Counted from the stretch's first letter, positions 9,091-18,896 are shown. The stretch: 64,000 bases of DNA from Mycolicibacterium aichiense (GCF_010726245.1 NZ_AP022561.1:4836001-4900000); one strand, 5' to 3'. Notes: generated from the sequence alone by a model not told the origin. A program made the numbers and translations.

Positions 9091-9837
9091 TCATCGGTCC
9101 GCCTCCAGTCTGAGCCGCCGGTCGATGATGTCGCGAGCGACGTCGGTGGCGCTTCGACCGGTGGCGTAGGCGTGCGCACGCAGCCGCACCAGGGCCTCGG
9201 TCGGGTCCACGTCCAGTTGCGCCACCAACATTCCGGTTGCCTGGCTGACCTCGGCACGGCTCAACGCGCACAGCTCCGCCCACGCGCTACTGCTCGGATC
9301 ATCGACAGCCGCCTGCAAGTCGCCGACGAGCAGATCCAGAACCGGAATGCCGGCCAGATCGGCCGCGGCCGCAGCGCCCACGAGTTGTTCACCCGCCAAC
9401 GCACCCGGTTGCGCCCGGAAGAGATCGAGCGCGCCGACGTACTCACCGGCTACCAGCACCGGCATGGCAAATACTCCCCGGATCCGATGTTCCAGCATCG
9501 CGCGACCGTAACTGGGCCAGCGGGCTTCACCGGGGTGGGCCAGATCGACCACCACCACCGGGGCCTGCTGGAGGACCGCGTCCAGGCACGGCCCCTCGCC
9601 GTAGGTGAACTGCAATTCGTCGTACGCGCGGGCTGAAGCACCGCTGGAGCCGAGCGTGCCAGCGTTCGCGCCGTCGAAAACGAGCGAGATCGCGGCCGCG
9701 TCGATGTCGAGCAGGAGCACGCATGCTTCACAGAGCCGGTCGGCGGCTTTCACTCCGCGCTGTCCGTCGACGGCCGCAACAAGCTCGTCCTGGATCGTCA
9801 AGCTAGCCGCACCAAGCTTGTGGTGCCTGCTCGGCAA
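9091..9837 (-). CDS. GAF-ANTAR regulator, 5' end uncertain
   Basis: A 248-aa protein with a GAF domain (about residues 20-165, with FTYGEGPCLDAVLQ) and an ANTAR domain (about 185-245, ALSRAEVSQATGMLVAQLDV in part). The only start that opens this frame fully is a TTG at 9837 with no ribosome site. Nineteen bases upstream, an ATG at 9856 has a strong GGGAGGGTGGAG site but opens a different frame that stops after 17 codons (MAAERSLAEQ...). Removing one base of the pair at 9826-9827 would join that start to the HHKLGAAS segment of this protein. Either the gene carries a frameshift, an assembly error exists, or initiation is weak. Confidence 0.75.
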   Translation of the reverse strand: MPSRHHKLGAASLTIQDELVAAVDGQRGVKAADRLCEACVLLLDIDAAAISLVFDGANAGTLGSSGASARAYDELQFTYGEGPCLDAVLQQAPVVVVDLAHPGEARWPSYGRAMLEHRIRGVFAMPVLVAGEYVGALDLFRAQPGALAGEQLVGAAAAADLAGIPVLDLLVGDLQAAVDDPSSSAWAELCALSRAEVSQATGMLVAQLDVDPTEALVRLRAHAYATGRSATDVARDIIDRRLRLEADR

Positions 9838-10041
9838 GTGATCGTTCCGCGGCCATCACTCCACCCTCCCCTACTGGGGTCACTATTGGTCGGATTTGCC
9901 GAAGCCGCGCGCCGACGGCCCCAGCCGGCAACACTGCCCAACACGGGTAGGCTGTAGTGGCTGGCACATTCAGCCGGCCCGAATCGGCTCCCCACCTCTG
10001 CGGCGCCGCGAGCATCCGCTCACAGCCGGGCGCTTTCTCCA

Positions 10042-11160
10042 ATGCCGTTGTCGCTCAACACAACGGTCGATTTGTCGAGGACTCCCATCGCCATCACAGA
10101 CGTCGCCGACTATGCGCATCTGAGCCAGCAGGACATCGATACCTTGGCGGCCGCACTCGATGCGATCCGCAGCGATATCGAGGATTCCCGTGGCGCGCGC
10201 GATGCCGCCTACATCCGCCGAACGATCGCGTTCCAGAGGGCGCTGGATGCGGGCGCCCGCCTGTTGATCTTCGGCAGCCGATCGCGGCGCGGGTGGCTAC
10301 TGGGGGTGGCGTCCCTGGCCGTGGCCAAGAGCATCGAGAACATGGAAATCAGCCACAACGTTGTTCACGGCCAATGGGATTGGATGAACGATCCCGAAAT
10401 ACACTCCACCACCTGGGAGTGGGATATGGCCGGGCTCTCGTCGCAATGGCAGTACTCGCACAACTACCGACACCACGTCTTCGCCAATGTCGTCGGCGTC
10501 GACGACGACCTCGGCTTCGGCATCATGCGGGTGACCCGCGACGTCGCATGGCGCCCACGTAACCTGATGCAGCCTTTCCGCAACGCGCTGCTGGCCGTCA
10601 TCTTCGAATGGGGCATCGCCCTCCACGGTTTGCACTCAGAACATGAACGCGCAACAAACGCTGAACAACGCCAAGGCCACACGCGCGCACTCAAGTCCAA
10701 GATCCGGCGTCAGGTCATCAAGGATTACGTTGCGATCCCGGCTCTCAACGGATCTCGTTGGCGACGGGCGCTGTCGGCCAATGTTGCGGCCAACATCGTG
10801 CGAAATCTGTGGGCCTACACCGTGATCTTCTGCGGACATTTCCCCGACGGCGTCGCGACATTCACGCCCGACGTCATCAAGGACGAAAGCAAGGGCGAGT
10901 GGTACCTGCGCCAGATGCTGGGCAGCGCCAACTTCACAGCCGGGCGGGTGCTCGCCTTCCTCAGCGGAAACCTGTGCTACCAGATCGAGCACCATCTGTT
11001 TCCCGATCTGCCGAGCAATCGCTACGCCCAGATCGCCCGACAGGTTCGCCCGCTGTGCGATGAGTACGGGCTGCCGTACACCACCGGCTCGCTGCTGGGC
11101 CAGTTCTTCCAGGTCCAGCGCAGCATCCTGAAGTTGGCACTGCCCGACCGCGTCGCGTAA
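10042..11160 (+). CDS. Membrane fatty-acid (acyl-CoA type) desaturase
   Basis: A 372-aa di-iron membrane desaturase of the FA_desaturase family, similar in layout to mycobacterial DesA3 but somewhat shorter. Three histidine boxes are visible: SHNVVH near residue 106, HNYRHH near 140 and QIEHHLFP near 314, the last with the Q-x-x-HH form of front-end/linoleoyl-type enzymes. Hydrophobic stretches around residues 85-100, 185-200 and 245-265 provide the membrane anchor. It introduces a double bond in acyl chains using O2 and an electron donor; no ferredoxin or reductase partner is adjacent. No strong ribosome site precedes the ATG, so a slightly different start is possible. Confidence 0.88.
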   Translation: MPLSLNTTVDLSRTPIAITDVADYAHLSQQDIDTLAAALDAIRSDIEDSRGARDAAYIRRTIAFQRALDAGARLLIFGSRSRRGWLLGVASLAVAKSIENMEISHNVVHGQWDWMNDPEIHSTTWEWDMAGLSSQWQYSHNYRHHVFANVVGVDDDLGFGIMRVTRDVAWRPRNLMQPFRNALLAVIFEWGIALHGLHSEHERATNAEQRQGHTRALKSKIRRQVIKDYVAIPALNGSRWRRALSANVAANIVRNLWAYTVIFCGHFPDGVATFTPDVIKDESKGEWYLRQMLGSANFTAGRVLAFLSGNLCYQIEHHLFPDLPSNRYAQIARQVRPLCDEYGLPYTTGSLLGQFFQVQRSILKLALPDRVA

Positions 11161-11424
11161 GCCTCGCACTCCCTGGCGTCACTGCGACCGTAGGTTCACT
11201 TGTCGGCACCATAGGTCCGATTATGTTAATGAATATTCTCCGTTTCCTTGACGCCACCGCTGGCGGGGTCCTACCGTGACGACAGGTTGGGGAGGTTGAC
11301 GTCGCGGACTTCGGGCTTCGCGGGGTGATGGATCGAGGTGCGTGAACATCACTCGTGAATTCGTTTCTGATCGTCAAAGTGTAACTAGGTCAGCATATTT
11401 GGGATTGGCGATGATGCGGGCACG
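11161..11424 (+). promoter_or_regulatory. Upstream control region of the mce operon
   Basis: 264 bp between the desaturase and the first permease gene contain no open frame of note. Two AT-rich islands stand out in otherwise GC-rich DNA: about 11219-11240, with an 8-bp palindrome GAATATTC at 11231-11238, and about 11380-11402. Such patches are plausible sites for a promoter and for the operon-linked TetR regulator, but no convincing -35/-10 pair could be assigned. Confidence 0.35.
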
Positions 11425-12297
11425 ATGGTGACGGCCGAGAGTTTTCCCTCTGCGGGCGCTGCGGCCAACCCCGAAGCCGTGAACGTTGTCGGCGAATGGA
11501 CTGTCGGCTATGTGAAGCGACATCCCCTCGCATCACTGACAACCGTGGGTGACCAGTTCGTCCTTGGCGTGAGAACCTTGCAGTACTTATTTGTCGACCT
11601 CGTCACCGGCCGCTTTCCGCTGCAGGAATTTGTCCGCCAGGGCGCTTTCATGGCAGGGACAGCTGTGGTTCCGACCGTGCTGGTGGCCTTGCCGGTCGGC
11701 GTGACGCTGTCGATCCAGTTCGCCCTGCTCGCCGGGCAGGTCGGCGCCACCTCGCTGGCGGGTGCGGCCAGCGGCCTGGCGGTGATCCGGCAGGCCGCGT
11801 CGCTGGTTGCAGCGATCCTGATGGCCGCCGCCGTCGGCTCGGCCATCACCGCCGACCTGGGCTCGCGAACCATGCGCGAAGAGATCGACGCCATGGAAGT
11901 GATGGGTGTCTCGGTGATCCGCCGCCTGGTTGTGCCGCGATTCGCCGCCGCGATCATGATCGGCGTCGCCCTCACCGGAGTGGTGTGCTTCGTCGGGTTC
12001 CTGGCGAGCTACCTGTTCAACGTCTACTTCCAGAATGGGGCACCCGGCAGCTTCGTGGCCACCTTCGCCTCGTTCACCACCCCGGGCGACATGGTGCTCG
12101 CGCTGCTCAAAGCCGTGGTGTTCGGCGCGATCGTCGCCATCGTGTCCAGCCAGAAGGGGCTGTCCACCAAAGGCGGCCCGACCGGGGTGGCCAACTCGGT
12201 GAATGCCGCTGTCGTCGAATCGATTCTGATCCTGATGGTCGTCAACGTCGTCATCAGCCAGCTCTACAACATGCTGTTCCCCCGGGTGGGGCTGTGA
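11425..12297 (+). CDS. YrbE-A permease of the Mce transporter (MlaE family)
   Basis: A 290-aa polytopic membrane protein of the MlaE/YrbE family, the inner-membrane permease of Mce lipid-import systems. It has an N-terminal cytoplasmic region, five or so hydrophobic helices from about residue 70, and the conserved cytoplasmic loop GSRTMREEIDAMEVMGV that is thought to contact the ATPase (MceG/Mkl type). No ATPase gene is present here, as is usual, because one ATPase serves several mce loci. It is the first gene of a tightly packed operon; the next gene starts one base after its stop. Confidence 0.92.
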   Translation: MVTAESFPSAGAAANPEAVNVVGEWTVGYVKRHPLASLTTVGDQFVLGVRTLQYLFVDLVTGRFPLQEFVRQGAFMAGTAVVPTVLVALPVGVTLSIQFALLAGQVGATSLAGAASGLAVIRQAASLVAAILMAAAVGSAITADLGSRTMREEIDAMEVMGVSVIRRLVVPRFAAAIMIGVALTGVVCFVGFLASYLFNVYFQNGAPGSFVATFASFTTPGDMVLALLKAVVFGAIVAIVSSQKGLSTKGGPTGVANSVNAAVVESILILMVVNVVISQLYNMLFPRVGL

Positions 12298-12298
12298 C

Positions 12299-13153
12299 GT
12301 GACGGTATCCACCTACAGTCCGTTCCGGGTCCCGTGGTCCCGATTCTCCCGCATGCTCACCTCGCCGATCCTCCGGCTCGGCCACATGCTGGTGTTCTTT
12401 ATCCGCGCGGTAGCCGCGGTGCCGATCGTGTTGCGCCACTATCGCGCCGAGTTCGCCCGGCTGCTGTCGGACATCGCGTGGGGCAACGGGTCATTGGTGG
12501 TGGGCGGTGGTACCGCGGGAGTCGCGCTGGTTCTCGGCGTGACGGTCGGCGCGATCGTCGGCATCGAGGGCTACAACTTTCTGAACCTGCTGGGGCTGGG
12601 ACCCGCGACCGGGATCATCTCGTCGTTGGTGAACACCCGCGAGCTCGCGCCGATCGCGGCATCGTTGGCGTTCGCGACCCAGGGTGGTTGCCGCTTCACC
12701 GCGCAACTGGGGTCCATGAGGATCGCCGAGGAGATCGACGCCCTGGACTCGCTGGCCATCCGGCCGATCCCCTATCTGGTCACCACCCGACTGATGGCGT
12801 CGGTGGTCGCCGTGATCCCGCTCTACGTCTTGTGTTTGGCGGTGAGCTACCTGACCACCCAGATCGTGGTCGAGGTGATCAGCGGCGGATCGAACGGCGC
12901 ATACATGCATTACTTCACTCTGATGCTGTCCGGCACCGACATCCTGTACTCACTGCTCAAAGCGGTCGTGTTCGTCTGGATCGCCTCGACGATCCAGTGT
13001 TACTACGGCTTCTACGCCAGTGGCGGACCCGAGGGTGTCGGCATCGCGGCGGGCCACGCGATGCGCGCAGCCATCACGGTGACGATCGTGGTGAACATGC
13101 TGATGACCATGGCGTTGTGGAGCGTCGACGCCGGGGCCAGGTTCGGCGGATAG
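12299..13153 (+). CDS. YrbE-B permease of the Mce transporter (MlaE family)
   Basis: A 284-aa partner permease, also of the MlaE family, starting with GTG one base after the stop of the first permease. The conserved loop here reads SMRIAEEIDALDSLAIRPI, followed by helices carrying the conserved small-residue motifs. Together the two permeases form the membrane channel through which lipid or sterol substrates delivered by the Mce tunnel enter the cytoplasm. The next gene, mceA, begins immediately after its stop codon. Confidence 0.92.
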   Translation: MTVSTYSPFRVPWSRFSRMLTSPILRLGHMLVFFIRAVAAVPIVLRHYRAEFARLLSDIAWGNGSLVVGGGTAGVALVLGVTVGAIVGIEGYNFLNLLGLGPATGIISSLVNTRELAPIAASLAFATQGGCRFTAQLGSMRIAEEIDALDSLAIRPIPYLVTTRLMASVVAVIPLYVLCLAVSYLTTQIVVEVISGGSNGAYMHYFTLMLSGTDILYSLLKAVVFVWIASTIQCYYGFYASGGPEGVGIAAGHAMRAAITVTIVVNMLMTMALWSVDAGARFGG

Positions 13154-14518
13154 ATGGCGAATTCCTTTGACACCGACGGGCGCGGCCCCACGGACCGTCA
13201 GCTGCTCGGCTGCGGTGTCGCTGTCGTGGTGGTCGCCGCGTTAGTGACGACACTGCTGCTGGCGAAGTCGAACGGCAAGCTCGACAACTACGTGCGGGTG
13301 GTCGCCGATCTGCTCAACGTCGGTGACGGGCTGCCGCAGAAGTCGGATGTGAAGTATCACGGTGTTCTCGTCGGCGCGGTCGACAGTGTGATCCCAGCGG
13401 CCGACGGTCACCCCAACTACGTCCACATTGACCTCAAACCCGAATACGCGGGCTCGATTCCGGCATCGGTGACCGCGCGGGTGGTGCCGTCCAACGTGTT
13501 CGCGGTGTCGTCGGTGCAACTGGTCGCCGACGGTGCGGGCCCCGCGATCCGCGCCGGCGAGCACATCCCCGAGGACACCGCGCTGCCGACCGTGCTGTTC
13601 CAGACCACGATCAGCAAGCTGCGTGACGTGCTGGCCGCCACCGGCCGCGGACGCGAGGACCGCAGCGTCGGCATCCTGGCTGCCGTCAACGCCGCCACCG
13701 AGAACCGGCGAGGCAAGCTGCTCACCGGCGGCGCCCAATTGAATCGGCTTCTGGATCAGCTGAACTCGGTGGTCAGCACCGACGACGGACCCTCGACGAT
13801 CTCGGCGCTGATCGACGCCACGCACGGGTTGGCCCAGACCGCACCCGACCTTGTCGATGCCCTGCACCAGGCCGTGCAACCCATGCAGGTGCTGGCCGAA
13901 AAGCGTTCGGCACTGACCGCGTTGGTGACCGGCGGCACCCACACGCTGGGCACCACGCGCACCGCCCTCGACAATCACATCGACCAGCTGACCGGTATCA
14001 GCCACGACCTGACGCCGGTGATGGGCAGCCTCGCGATCAATGCCGGCAAGTTCGTCCCGGCGTTCACCAAGCTGAACGGGTTGTCGCGCAAGTTCTTCGA
14101 CGAAGTGTGGATGCCGGCGCTGGACACCGGGAACATGCGCGTCAACCTGTCACTGACTCCGAGCTATGACTACACCCGCGCCGATTGCCCCCGATACGGC
14201 CAACTGCTGGGCAACAGCTGCTACACCGCGCCGAAGATCGTGGTGCGGCCCGATCTACCCGAAATGCTGCTGCCGCAGAACTACCAGCCGCCCAAGGATC
14301 TGGCGCCGCCACCGGGCACCGTCGTCGGGGCAGGTGGCAACCTCGTCGCCGTCGGTCCGCCGCTGATCAATCCGACCCCCAACCTGACCGACCCGAATCC
14401 CCCGACGCCGTGGTGGGCGCCGCCGTTTCCGCCGGTGCCCGGCACCGCCGACCCGGACAACGCGCCCCCGCCACCGGCTGCACCTGCGCCGCTACCCGCC
14501 GAAGCCGGAGGGTCCTGA
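13154..14518 (+). CDS. MceA-type protein
   Basis: A 454-aa MCE (MlaD) family protein. An N-terminal membrane helix (about residues 18-38) is followed by the MCE domain (about 42-125, including VKYHGVLVGAVDSV), a long helical needle region (about 150-300) and a Pro-rich C-terminal tail of about 70 residues with PPP runs. MceA-F assemble as a hexamer with a central hydrophobic tunnel spanning the periplasm. The gene starts immediately after yrbE-B and its stop overlaps the mceB start (TGATG). The ligand cannot be told from the sequence. Confidence 0.92.
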   Translation: MANSFDTDGRGPTDRQLLGCGVAVVVVAALVTTLLLAKSNGKLDNYVRVVADLLNVGDGLPQKSDVKYHGVLVGAVDSVIPAADGHPNYVHIDLKPEYAGSIPASVTARVVPSNVFAVSSVQLVADGAGPAIRAGEHIPEDTALPTVLFQTTISKLRDVLAATGRGREDRSVGILAAVNAATENRRGKLLTGGAQLNRLLDQLNSVVSTDDGPSTISALIDATHGLAQTAPDLVDALHQAVQPMQVLAEKRSALTALVTGGTHTLGTTRTALDNHIDQLTGISHDLTPVMGSLAINAGKFVPAFTKLNGLSRKFFDEVWMPALDTGNMRVNLSLTPSYDYTRADCPRYGQLLGNSCYTAPKIVVRPDLPEMLLPQNYQPPKDLAPPPGTVVGAGGNLVAVGPPLINPTPNLTDPNPPTPWWAPPFPPVPGTADPDNAPPPPAAPAPLPAEAGGS

Positions 14519-15573
14519 TGAGATTCCGTGCCCCGCTGATCGGGCTGTCGCTGTTCATGATCGTCGCGGTGACGCTGACCTGGCTGGTGTACGTCACGCT
14601 GCGCCGAGACGTGGCCGGCCCCACCACCTCCTACGCCGCGATGTTCACCGACGTGTACGGCCTGCGGGAAGGTGACGACGTCCGAATGGCGGGCGTGCGG
14701 GTCGGGCGGGTCCAAAAGATCGAGCTGGCAGGCAAACTAGCCAAGGTGTCGTTCGTCGTGCAGAACGACCAGCCGTTGTTCGGCAACACGGTCGCTTCGG
14801 TGACCTACCAGAACATCGTCGGCCAGCGGTACCTCGGGCTGTCACTCGGCACGATCGGCAGCCCCGGACCACTCGCACCGGACGCCACCATTCCGGTCGA
14901 ACGCACCGACCCGTCGTTCGACGTCGGCACCCTGCTCAACGGTTACGAGCCGCTGTTCAGCGTGCTGAACCCCCGCGACGCCGACAACTTGACGAAGGGC
15001 GTGATCCAGTCGCTGCAGGGCGACAACGCCTCGATCGTCAACCTGGTGAACCAAACATCCACGCTGACCGACACATTCGCCGGACGCGATCAGACATTGG
15101 GTGACGTCATCACCCAGCTGAACACGGTGATGAGCAACCTCGCCGGGCAGAACACGAGCCTGGACCAGGTGCTGTCCCAGACCAGCAAGGTGGTGTCCGA
15201 CTTCAACGCGCGACGCCCCGAGCTGATCGACTCGACCGGCGCGCTGGCGCGGGTGATCCGCCAGCTGTCCGCCGTCTCCACTTCAGTAAACCCGGCGCTG
15301 AACGAGATGATCACCCGCCAGCCCGGTTTCACCGGCCATCTGGTCGACATCGAACCGCAGCTGGCGTTCACCGGAGCCAACCTGCCGCTGTTGCTCAAGG
15401 GCCTGGCTCGCATCACGAACGAGGGCGCCTATGCCAACGCCTACGCGTGCGACCTGAACGGCACCGGCTTCTTCCCCGGCCTCAACGACATCACCCCGAT
15501 CATCGTCAACGCCGCGACCCCCGGAAACAAGGCGATGTACACCCCGCGGTGCAGGAACATGGCCAATGGCTAG
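14518..15573 (+). CDS. MceB-type protein
   Basis: A 351-aa Mce subunit. An N-terminal helix (about residues 7-27) is followed by the MCE domain (about 35-115, with FTDVYGLREGDDVRMAGV) and a helical region to about 290. Two cysteines sit in the C-terminal part (the segment around YACDLNGTGFF and the terminal PRCRNMA), suggesting a disulphide. The ATG at 14518 shares one base with the mceA stop; the longer open frame upstream lies inside mceA and is rejected. Its end overlaps mceC by eight bases, typical of this operon. Confidence 0.92.
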   Translation: MRFRAPLIGLSLFMIVAVTLTWLVYVTLRRDVAGPTTSYAAMFTDVYGLREGDDVRMAGVRVGRVQKIELAGKLAKVSFVVQNDQPLFGNTVASVTYQNIVGQRYLGLSLGTIGSPGPLAPDATIPVERTDPSFDVGTLLNGYEPLFSVLNPRDADNLTKGVIQSLQGDNASIVNLVNQTSTLTDTFAGRDQTLGDVITQLNTVMSNLAGQNTSLDQVLSQTSKVVSDFNARRPELIDSTGALARVIRQLSAVSTSVNPALNEMITRQPGFTGHLVDIEPQLAFTGANLPLLLKGLARITNEGAYANAYACDLNGTGFFPGLNDITPIIVNAATPGNKAMYTPRCRNMANG

Positions 15574-16585
15574 GCGCACGTTGGAAAGCTACAACAAGAC
15601 CTGGCTCGGTCTGATCGCCGTGGCCGTGGTCACCGTGGTCGTCGGTGCGATGCTGATTGCCAACGCGGCCAACATTTCTCACCGGCATTACACGGCCATG
15701 TTTCTCCAGGCTGCCGCGCTGCAGGTGGGCAACCCGATCACGATCGGCGGCATCCAGGTGGGCAAGGTCACCAGCATGAAGCTGGCCGGTGATCACGTGG
15801 AGGCCGGCTTGGAGGTGCGCGACGACATCGCGCTCGGCAAGGATTCGAAAGCGGTCATCAAAGTCGCCACCATCCTTGGTTCGCGTTATCTCGCGTTGGA
15901 ACCCGAGGACGGTGGAAGCCTGCCCGACAACACCTTTGACCTGGCGCACACCGAGGTGCCCTACGATCTGCAGGCCGCCCTGGCCGACGTGACGACCACC
16001 TACGAGCAGGTCGACACCGATGCGTTCGCGACGTCACTCGGGGTGCTCGGCAAGCAGATGCAGGGCCTGCCTGCCGTGGTGCCACAGGCCATGCAGAACA
16101 TCCAGACCTTGTCGACAGTGATCGCCGACCGTCGGGACCAGTTGGGCGCCTTGCTGAAAAGCACCGACATGATCAGCAGCACGCTGGAACGTCAGCACGC
16201 CAACATTGCCGCGATGATCACTCAGGGCCAGGAGCTGATCGGCCGGTTCGTGGATCGCAGTGCGACGTTCCACGCGATGATCGCGGCACTGACCGATCTG
16301 GTCAACACGATGAGTACCACCGTGGTGGCCAACCGCGGCGAGCTGGACCAGACCATCACGAATCTGCGCCGGCTGTCCGACCTGTTGGCGCAGCATGACG
16401 ATCTGCTCCGCAGCACCCTGCAGGCCGGGCCGGTGGCGCTACGTGGCTTCGCCAACGCCAGCGGCACCGGCAACGCCGTCGACTTCAACACGCCCAACGG
16501 AATCGCCGTCGACTCGTGGATGTGTGCCATCAGCGGGCGCGCCAAGCAGTTCGGCATGATCTCGTACTACAAGGACTGCAAATGA
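15566..16585 (+). CDS. MceC-type protein
   Basis: A 339-aa Mce subunit, shorter than many MceC proteins because it lacks a long Pro-rich tail. The membrane helix is at about residues 13-34, the MCE domain at about 40-125 (ALQVGNPITIGGIQVGKV), and the helical needle continues to about 290. The ATG at 15566 lies within the last codons of mceB, and the stop overlaps the mceD start as ATGA. Two C-terminal cysteines (SWMCAIS and the penultimate CK) match the pattern in MceB. Confidence 0.9.
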   Translation: MARRTLESYNKTWLGLIAVAVVTVVVGAMLIANAANISHRHYTAMFLQAAALQVGNPITIGGIQVGKVTSMKLAGDHVEAGLEVRDDIALGKDSKAVIKVATILGSRYLALEPEDGGSLPDNTFDLAHTEVPYDLQAALADVTTTYEQVDTDAFATSLGVLGKQMQGLPAVVPQAMQNIQTLSTVIADRRDQLGALLKSTDMISSTLERQHANIAAMITQGQELIGRFVDRSATFHAMIAALTDLVNTMSTTVVANRGELDQTITNLRRLSDLLAQHDDLLRSTLQAGPVALRGFANASGTGNAVDFNTPNGIAVDSWMCAISGRAKQFGMISYYKDCK

Positions 16586-17697
16586 GCGCGCGGTCCAGGC
16601 TGCTGGCTCTCGTGACGGTAGCCGTGGTGGTCGTCGCGTCCGCGGTCACCGTGGCGTGGGTGTACTTCCGCTCCACCACCGACCACATCACGCTGAAGGC
16701 CCAATTCGACAGCGCCGCCGGGCTTTATATCGACAACACGGTCGCGGTGCTCGGCATGCCGGTCGGCAAGGTCACTGCGATCACGCCGAAGAGCGGCTAC
16801 GTCGAGGTGCAGTTCACCGTCGACCGCGACGTGCAGATTCCGGCCGATGCGCAGGCGGTGACGATCTCGACGTCGATCCTCACCGACCGGCAGATCGAGC
16901 TCACCCCGCCGTACCGCGGCGGTCCGGTGCTCAAGAACAACGACACCATCGGCCTGCCGCGCACGAAGACACCGGTCGAGTTCGCCCGCGTGCTCGGCGT
17001 GCTGGACAAGATCTCGACGTCACTCAAGGGCGACGGGAACGGCAACGGTCCGGTGGCCGACGTCGTCAACTCGGGCGCGGCGATCGCCGACGGCAATGGG
17101 CAGAAGATCAAGGACGCGCTGGGCCAGCTGTCGAATGCGTTGCGGCTGTCCGCCGACGGGGGCGAACAGACTCGCGATCAGCTGACCACGATCGTACGCA
17201 ACCTGAGCTCACTGTTGCAGGCCGCCGCCGACAACGACGCCACGCTGCGCGACTTCGGCACCACGGTGCGCCAGCTGAGCCAGATCGTCAACGACGAGAA
17301 CTTCGGCAGCGGCACCACCGGAAAGACGATGAACACTCTGCTCACCCAGGTCGGGGATTTCCTGGAGAAGAACAGGGACAACATCAAAGCTGTTGTCAAC
17401 AATGGCAACACGACAGCGAACACCCTCGTCGAACGGCAGCGCGATCTCAAGGAGTTCATCGACGTCGCCCCGCTGACGCTGGACAACATGTACAACGTCG
17501 TCGACCAGAACAACGGCGCCGCCCGCGCCCGGGTGCTCACCGACCGGGTGCTGTTCGACACTCAGTACACCAAGGAGATCTGCAACCTGATGGGCCTGCG
17601 CCAGTTGGGCTGCAGCACCGGCACATTGCAGGACTTCGGACCGGACTTCGGGCTCTCCTATGTGCTGGACGGCATGGCTGCGATGGGCCAGAAATGA
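16582..17697 (+). CDS. MceD-type protein
   Basis: A 371-aa Mce subunit. The membrane helix is at about residues 6-27; the MCE domain at about 35-115 carries GLYIDNTVAVLGMPVGKV. A helical region extends to about 310, and a C-terminal segment has two cysteines (EICNLM and GCSTGT). The ATG at 16582 overlaps the mceC stop by four bases, which fixes the start; the upstream extension of the frame lies inside mceC. Its own stop overlaps the start of the lipoprotein subunit by four bases. Confidence 0.92.
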   Translation: MSARSRLLALVTVAVVVVASAVTVAWVYFRSTTDHITLKAQFDSAAGLYIDNTVAVLGMPVGKVTAITPKSGYVEVQFTVDRDVQIPADAQAVTISTSILTDRQIELTPPYRGGPVLKNNDTIGLPRTKTPVEFARVLGVLDKISTSLKGDGNGNGPVADVVNSGAAIADGNGQKIKDALGQLSNALRLSADGGEQTRDQLTTIVRNLSSLLQAAADNDATLRDFGTTVRQLSQIVNDENFGSGTTGKTMNTLLTQVGDFLEKNRDNIKAVVNNGNTTANTLVERQRDLKEFIDVAPLTLDNMYNVVDQNNGAARARVLTDRVLFDTQYTKEICNLMGLRQLGCSTGTLQDFGPDFGLSYVLDGMAAMGQK

Positions 17698-18896
17698 AAC
17701 GCTGCGTCGCGATTCTGGTGGTGGCGGTCGGTGCCACCGCATGCTCGTCGAACGGCCTGTCCAGCCTCCCGCTGCCTGCGCCGACGGTCGGCAGCGGCGG
17801 CTACCGGATCACCGCAGTGTTCTCCAACGCACTGAACCTGCCCGCCAGCGCGAAGGTGAAGCTCGCCGGTGCAGATGTGGGCCAGATGGAATCGATGGTG
17901 GCACGCAACTACACCGCGGTCACCACCATCCGGATCATGGACGGAGTGCGGCTACCGCAGGGCAGCACAGCCGAATTGCGCTCGGCCACCCCGCTGGGTG
18001 ATGTGTTCATCGCGCTCAAGCCCCCACCAGGAGCCTCCCCGGCGACGCCGCTGTTGAAGGACGGCGACACCATCGGCCTGGACAACACCGCGGCCGCGGC
18101 CACAGTCGAATCGGTGCTCAGCTCGGCGGCGGTGATGGTCAACGGCGGCGCGGTGCGCAACCTCACCAACATCATCAACGGCATGGGCAAGGCGACCGGA
18201 GATCAAGGCCAGGCGTTCGGCGACATCATCGCCAAGACCAACGGCACGCTGGCCAAGCTGACGGCACGTTCCGACCAGATCTCGGATGCGTTGACCGAAA
18301 CCTCGCGACTGGCCCACGAACTCGACGCCAAGAATCAGGCTTTGACCGAGGTGATGGTGGCTGCCGGCCCGGCGACCGACACGCTGGCCGCCAACGCCGA
18401 CGCCGTCGCCGACGTCGTCCGGCAGGCCGGTGATACCAGCAAGCAGCTGGAGAAGTTCCCGTCGGTCGCGGGTACCGACACCAGCGGGCGCAGCGTGATC
18501 GGCGACGCCAATACCATCGCCCGCTCGTGGAACGACCTGGTGCTGGCACCGGATGCCAATCTGGCTGCCTTGAACCGGCTGATGCCGCCGATCATCAAAG
18601 CGACTGCCAGCAATGCGTTTTCGGTGCGGGCCAGCATCGACCGGCTGGTACTCGGATCGATGCCCGATGCCGGCTTCCTCGGCGACCCCGGCTTCCACGG
18701 GCCCAAGCGTTATGACTGGGCGCAGATGGTCGGCTCGTTCAAGTACACGCTGTGGCGCTTGCAGCAGCGGGTGGTCGGGTCTGGTCCCGGCGTGCCCCAG
18801 GTACCGGTGCTGCCGAGTCCGACCGATCCAGGCCAGGTGATCGTCGCACCCCCTGGTCCTGCCCCGGGACCGCCGCCGTCGGAGCCGCCGCCATGA
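17694..18896 (+). CDS. MceE-type lipoprotein subunit
   Basis: A 400-aa Mce subunit with a lipoprotein signal peptide: a short hydrophobic stretch and a lipobox-like ATAC with the modifiable cysteine at residue 17. The MCE domain occupies about residues 38-120 (LPASAKVKLAGADVGQM), followed by the helical needle and a Pro-rich C-terminal tail (PAPGPPPSEPPP). In Mce complexes the E subunit is typically the lipoprotein (LprK-like), so the order A-B-C-D-E-F is fully conserved here. It is linked by ATGA overlaps to both neighbours. Confidence 0.92.
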   Translation: MKRCVAILVVAVGATACSSNGLSSLPLPAPTVGSGGYRITAVFSNALNLPASAKVKLAGADVGQMESMVARNYTAVTTIRIMDGVRLPQGSTAELRSATPLGDVFIALKPPPGASPATPLLKDGDTIGLDNTAAAATVESVLSSAAVMVNGGAVRNLTNIINGMGKATGDQGQAFGDIIAKTNGTLAKLTARSDQISDALTETSRLAHELDAKNQALTEVMVAAGPATDTLAANADAVADVVRQAGDTSKQLEKFPSVAGTDTSGRSVIGDANTIARSWNDLVLAPDANLAALNRLMPPIIKATASNAFSVRASIDRLVLGSMPDAGFLGDPGFHGPKRYDWAQMVGSFKYTLWRLQQRVVGSGPGVPQVPVLPSPTDPGQVIVAPPGPAPGPPPSEPPP

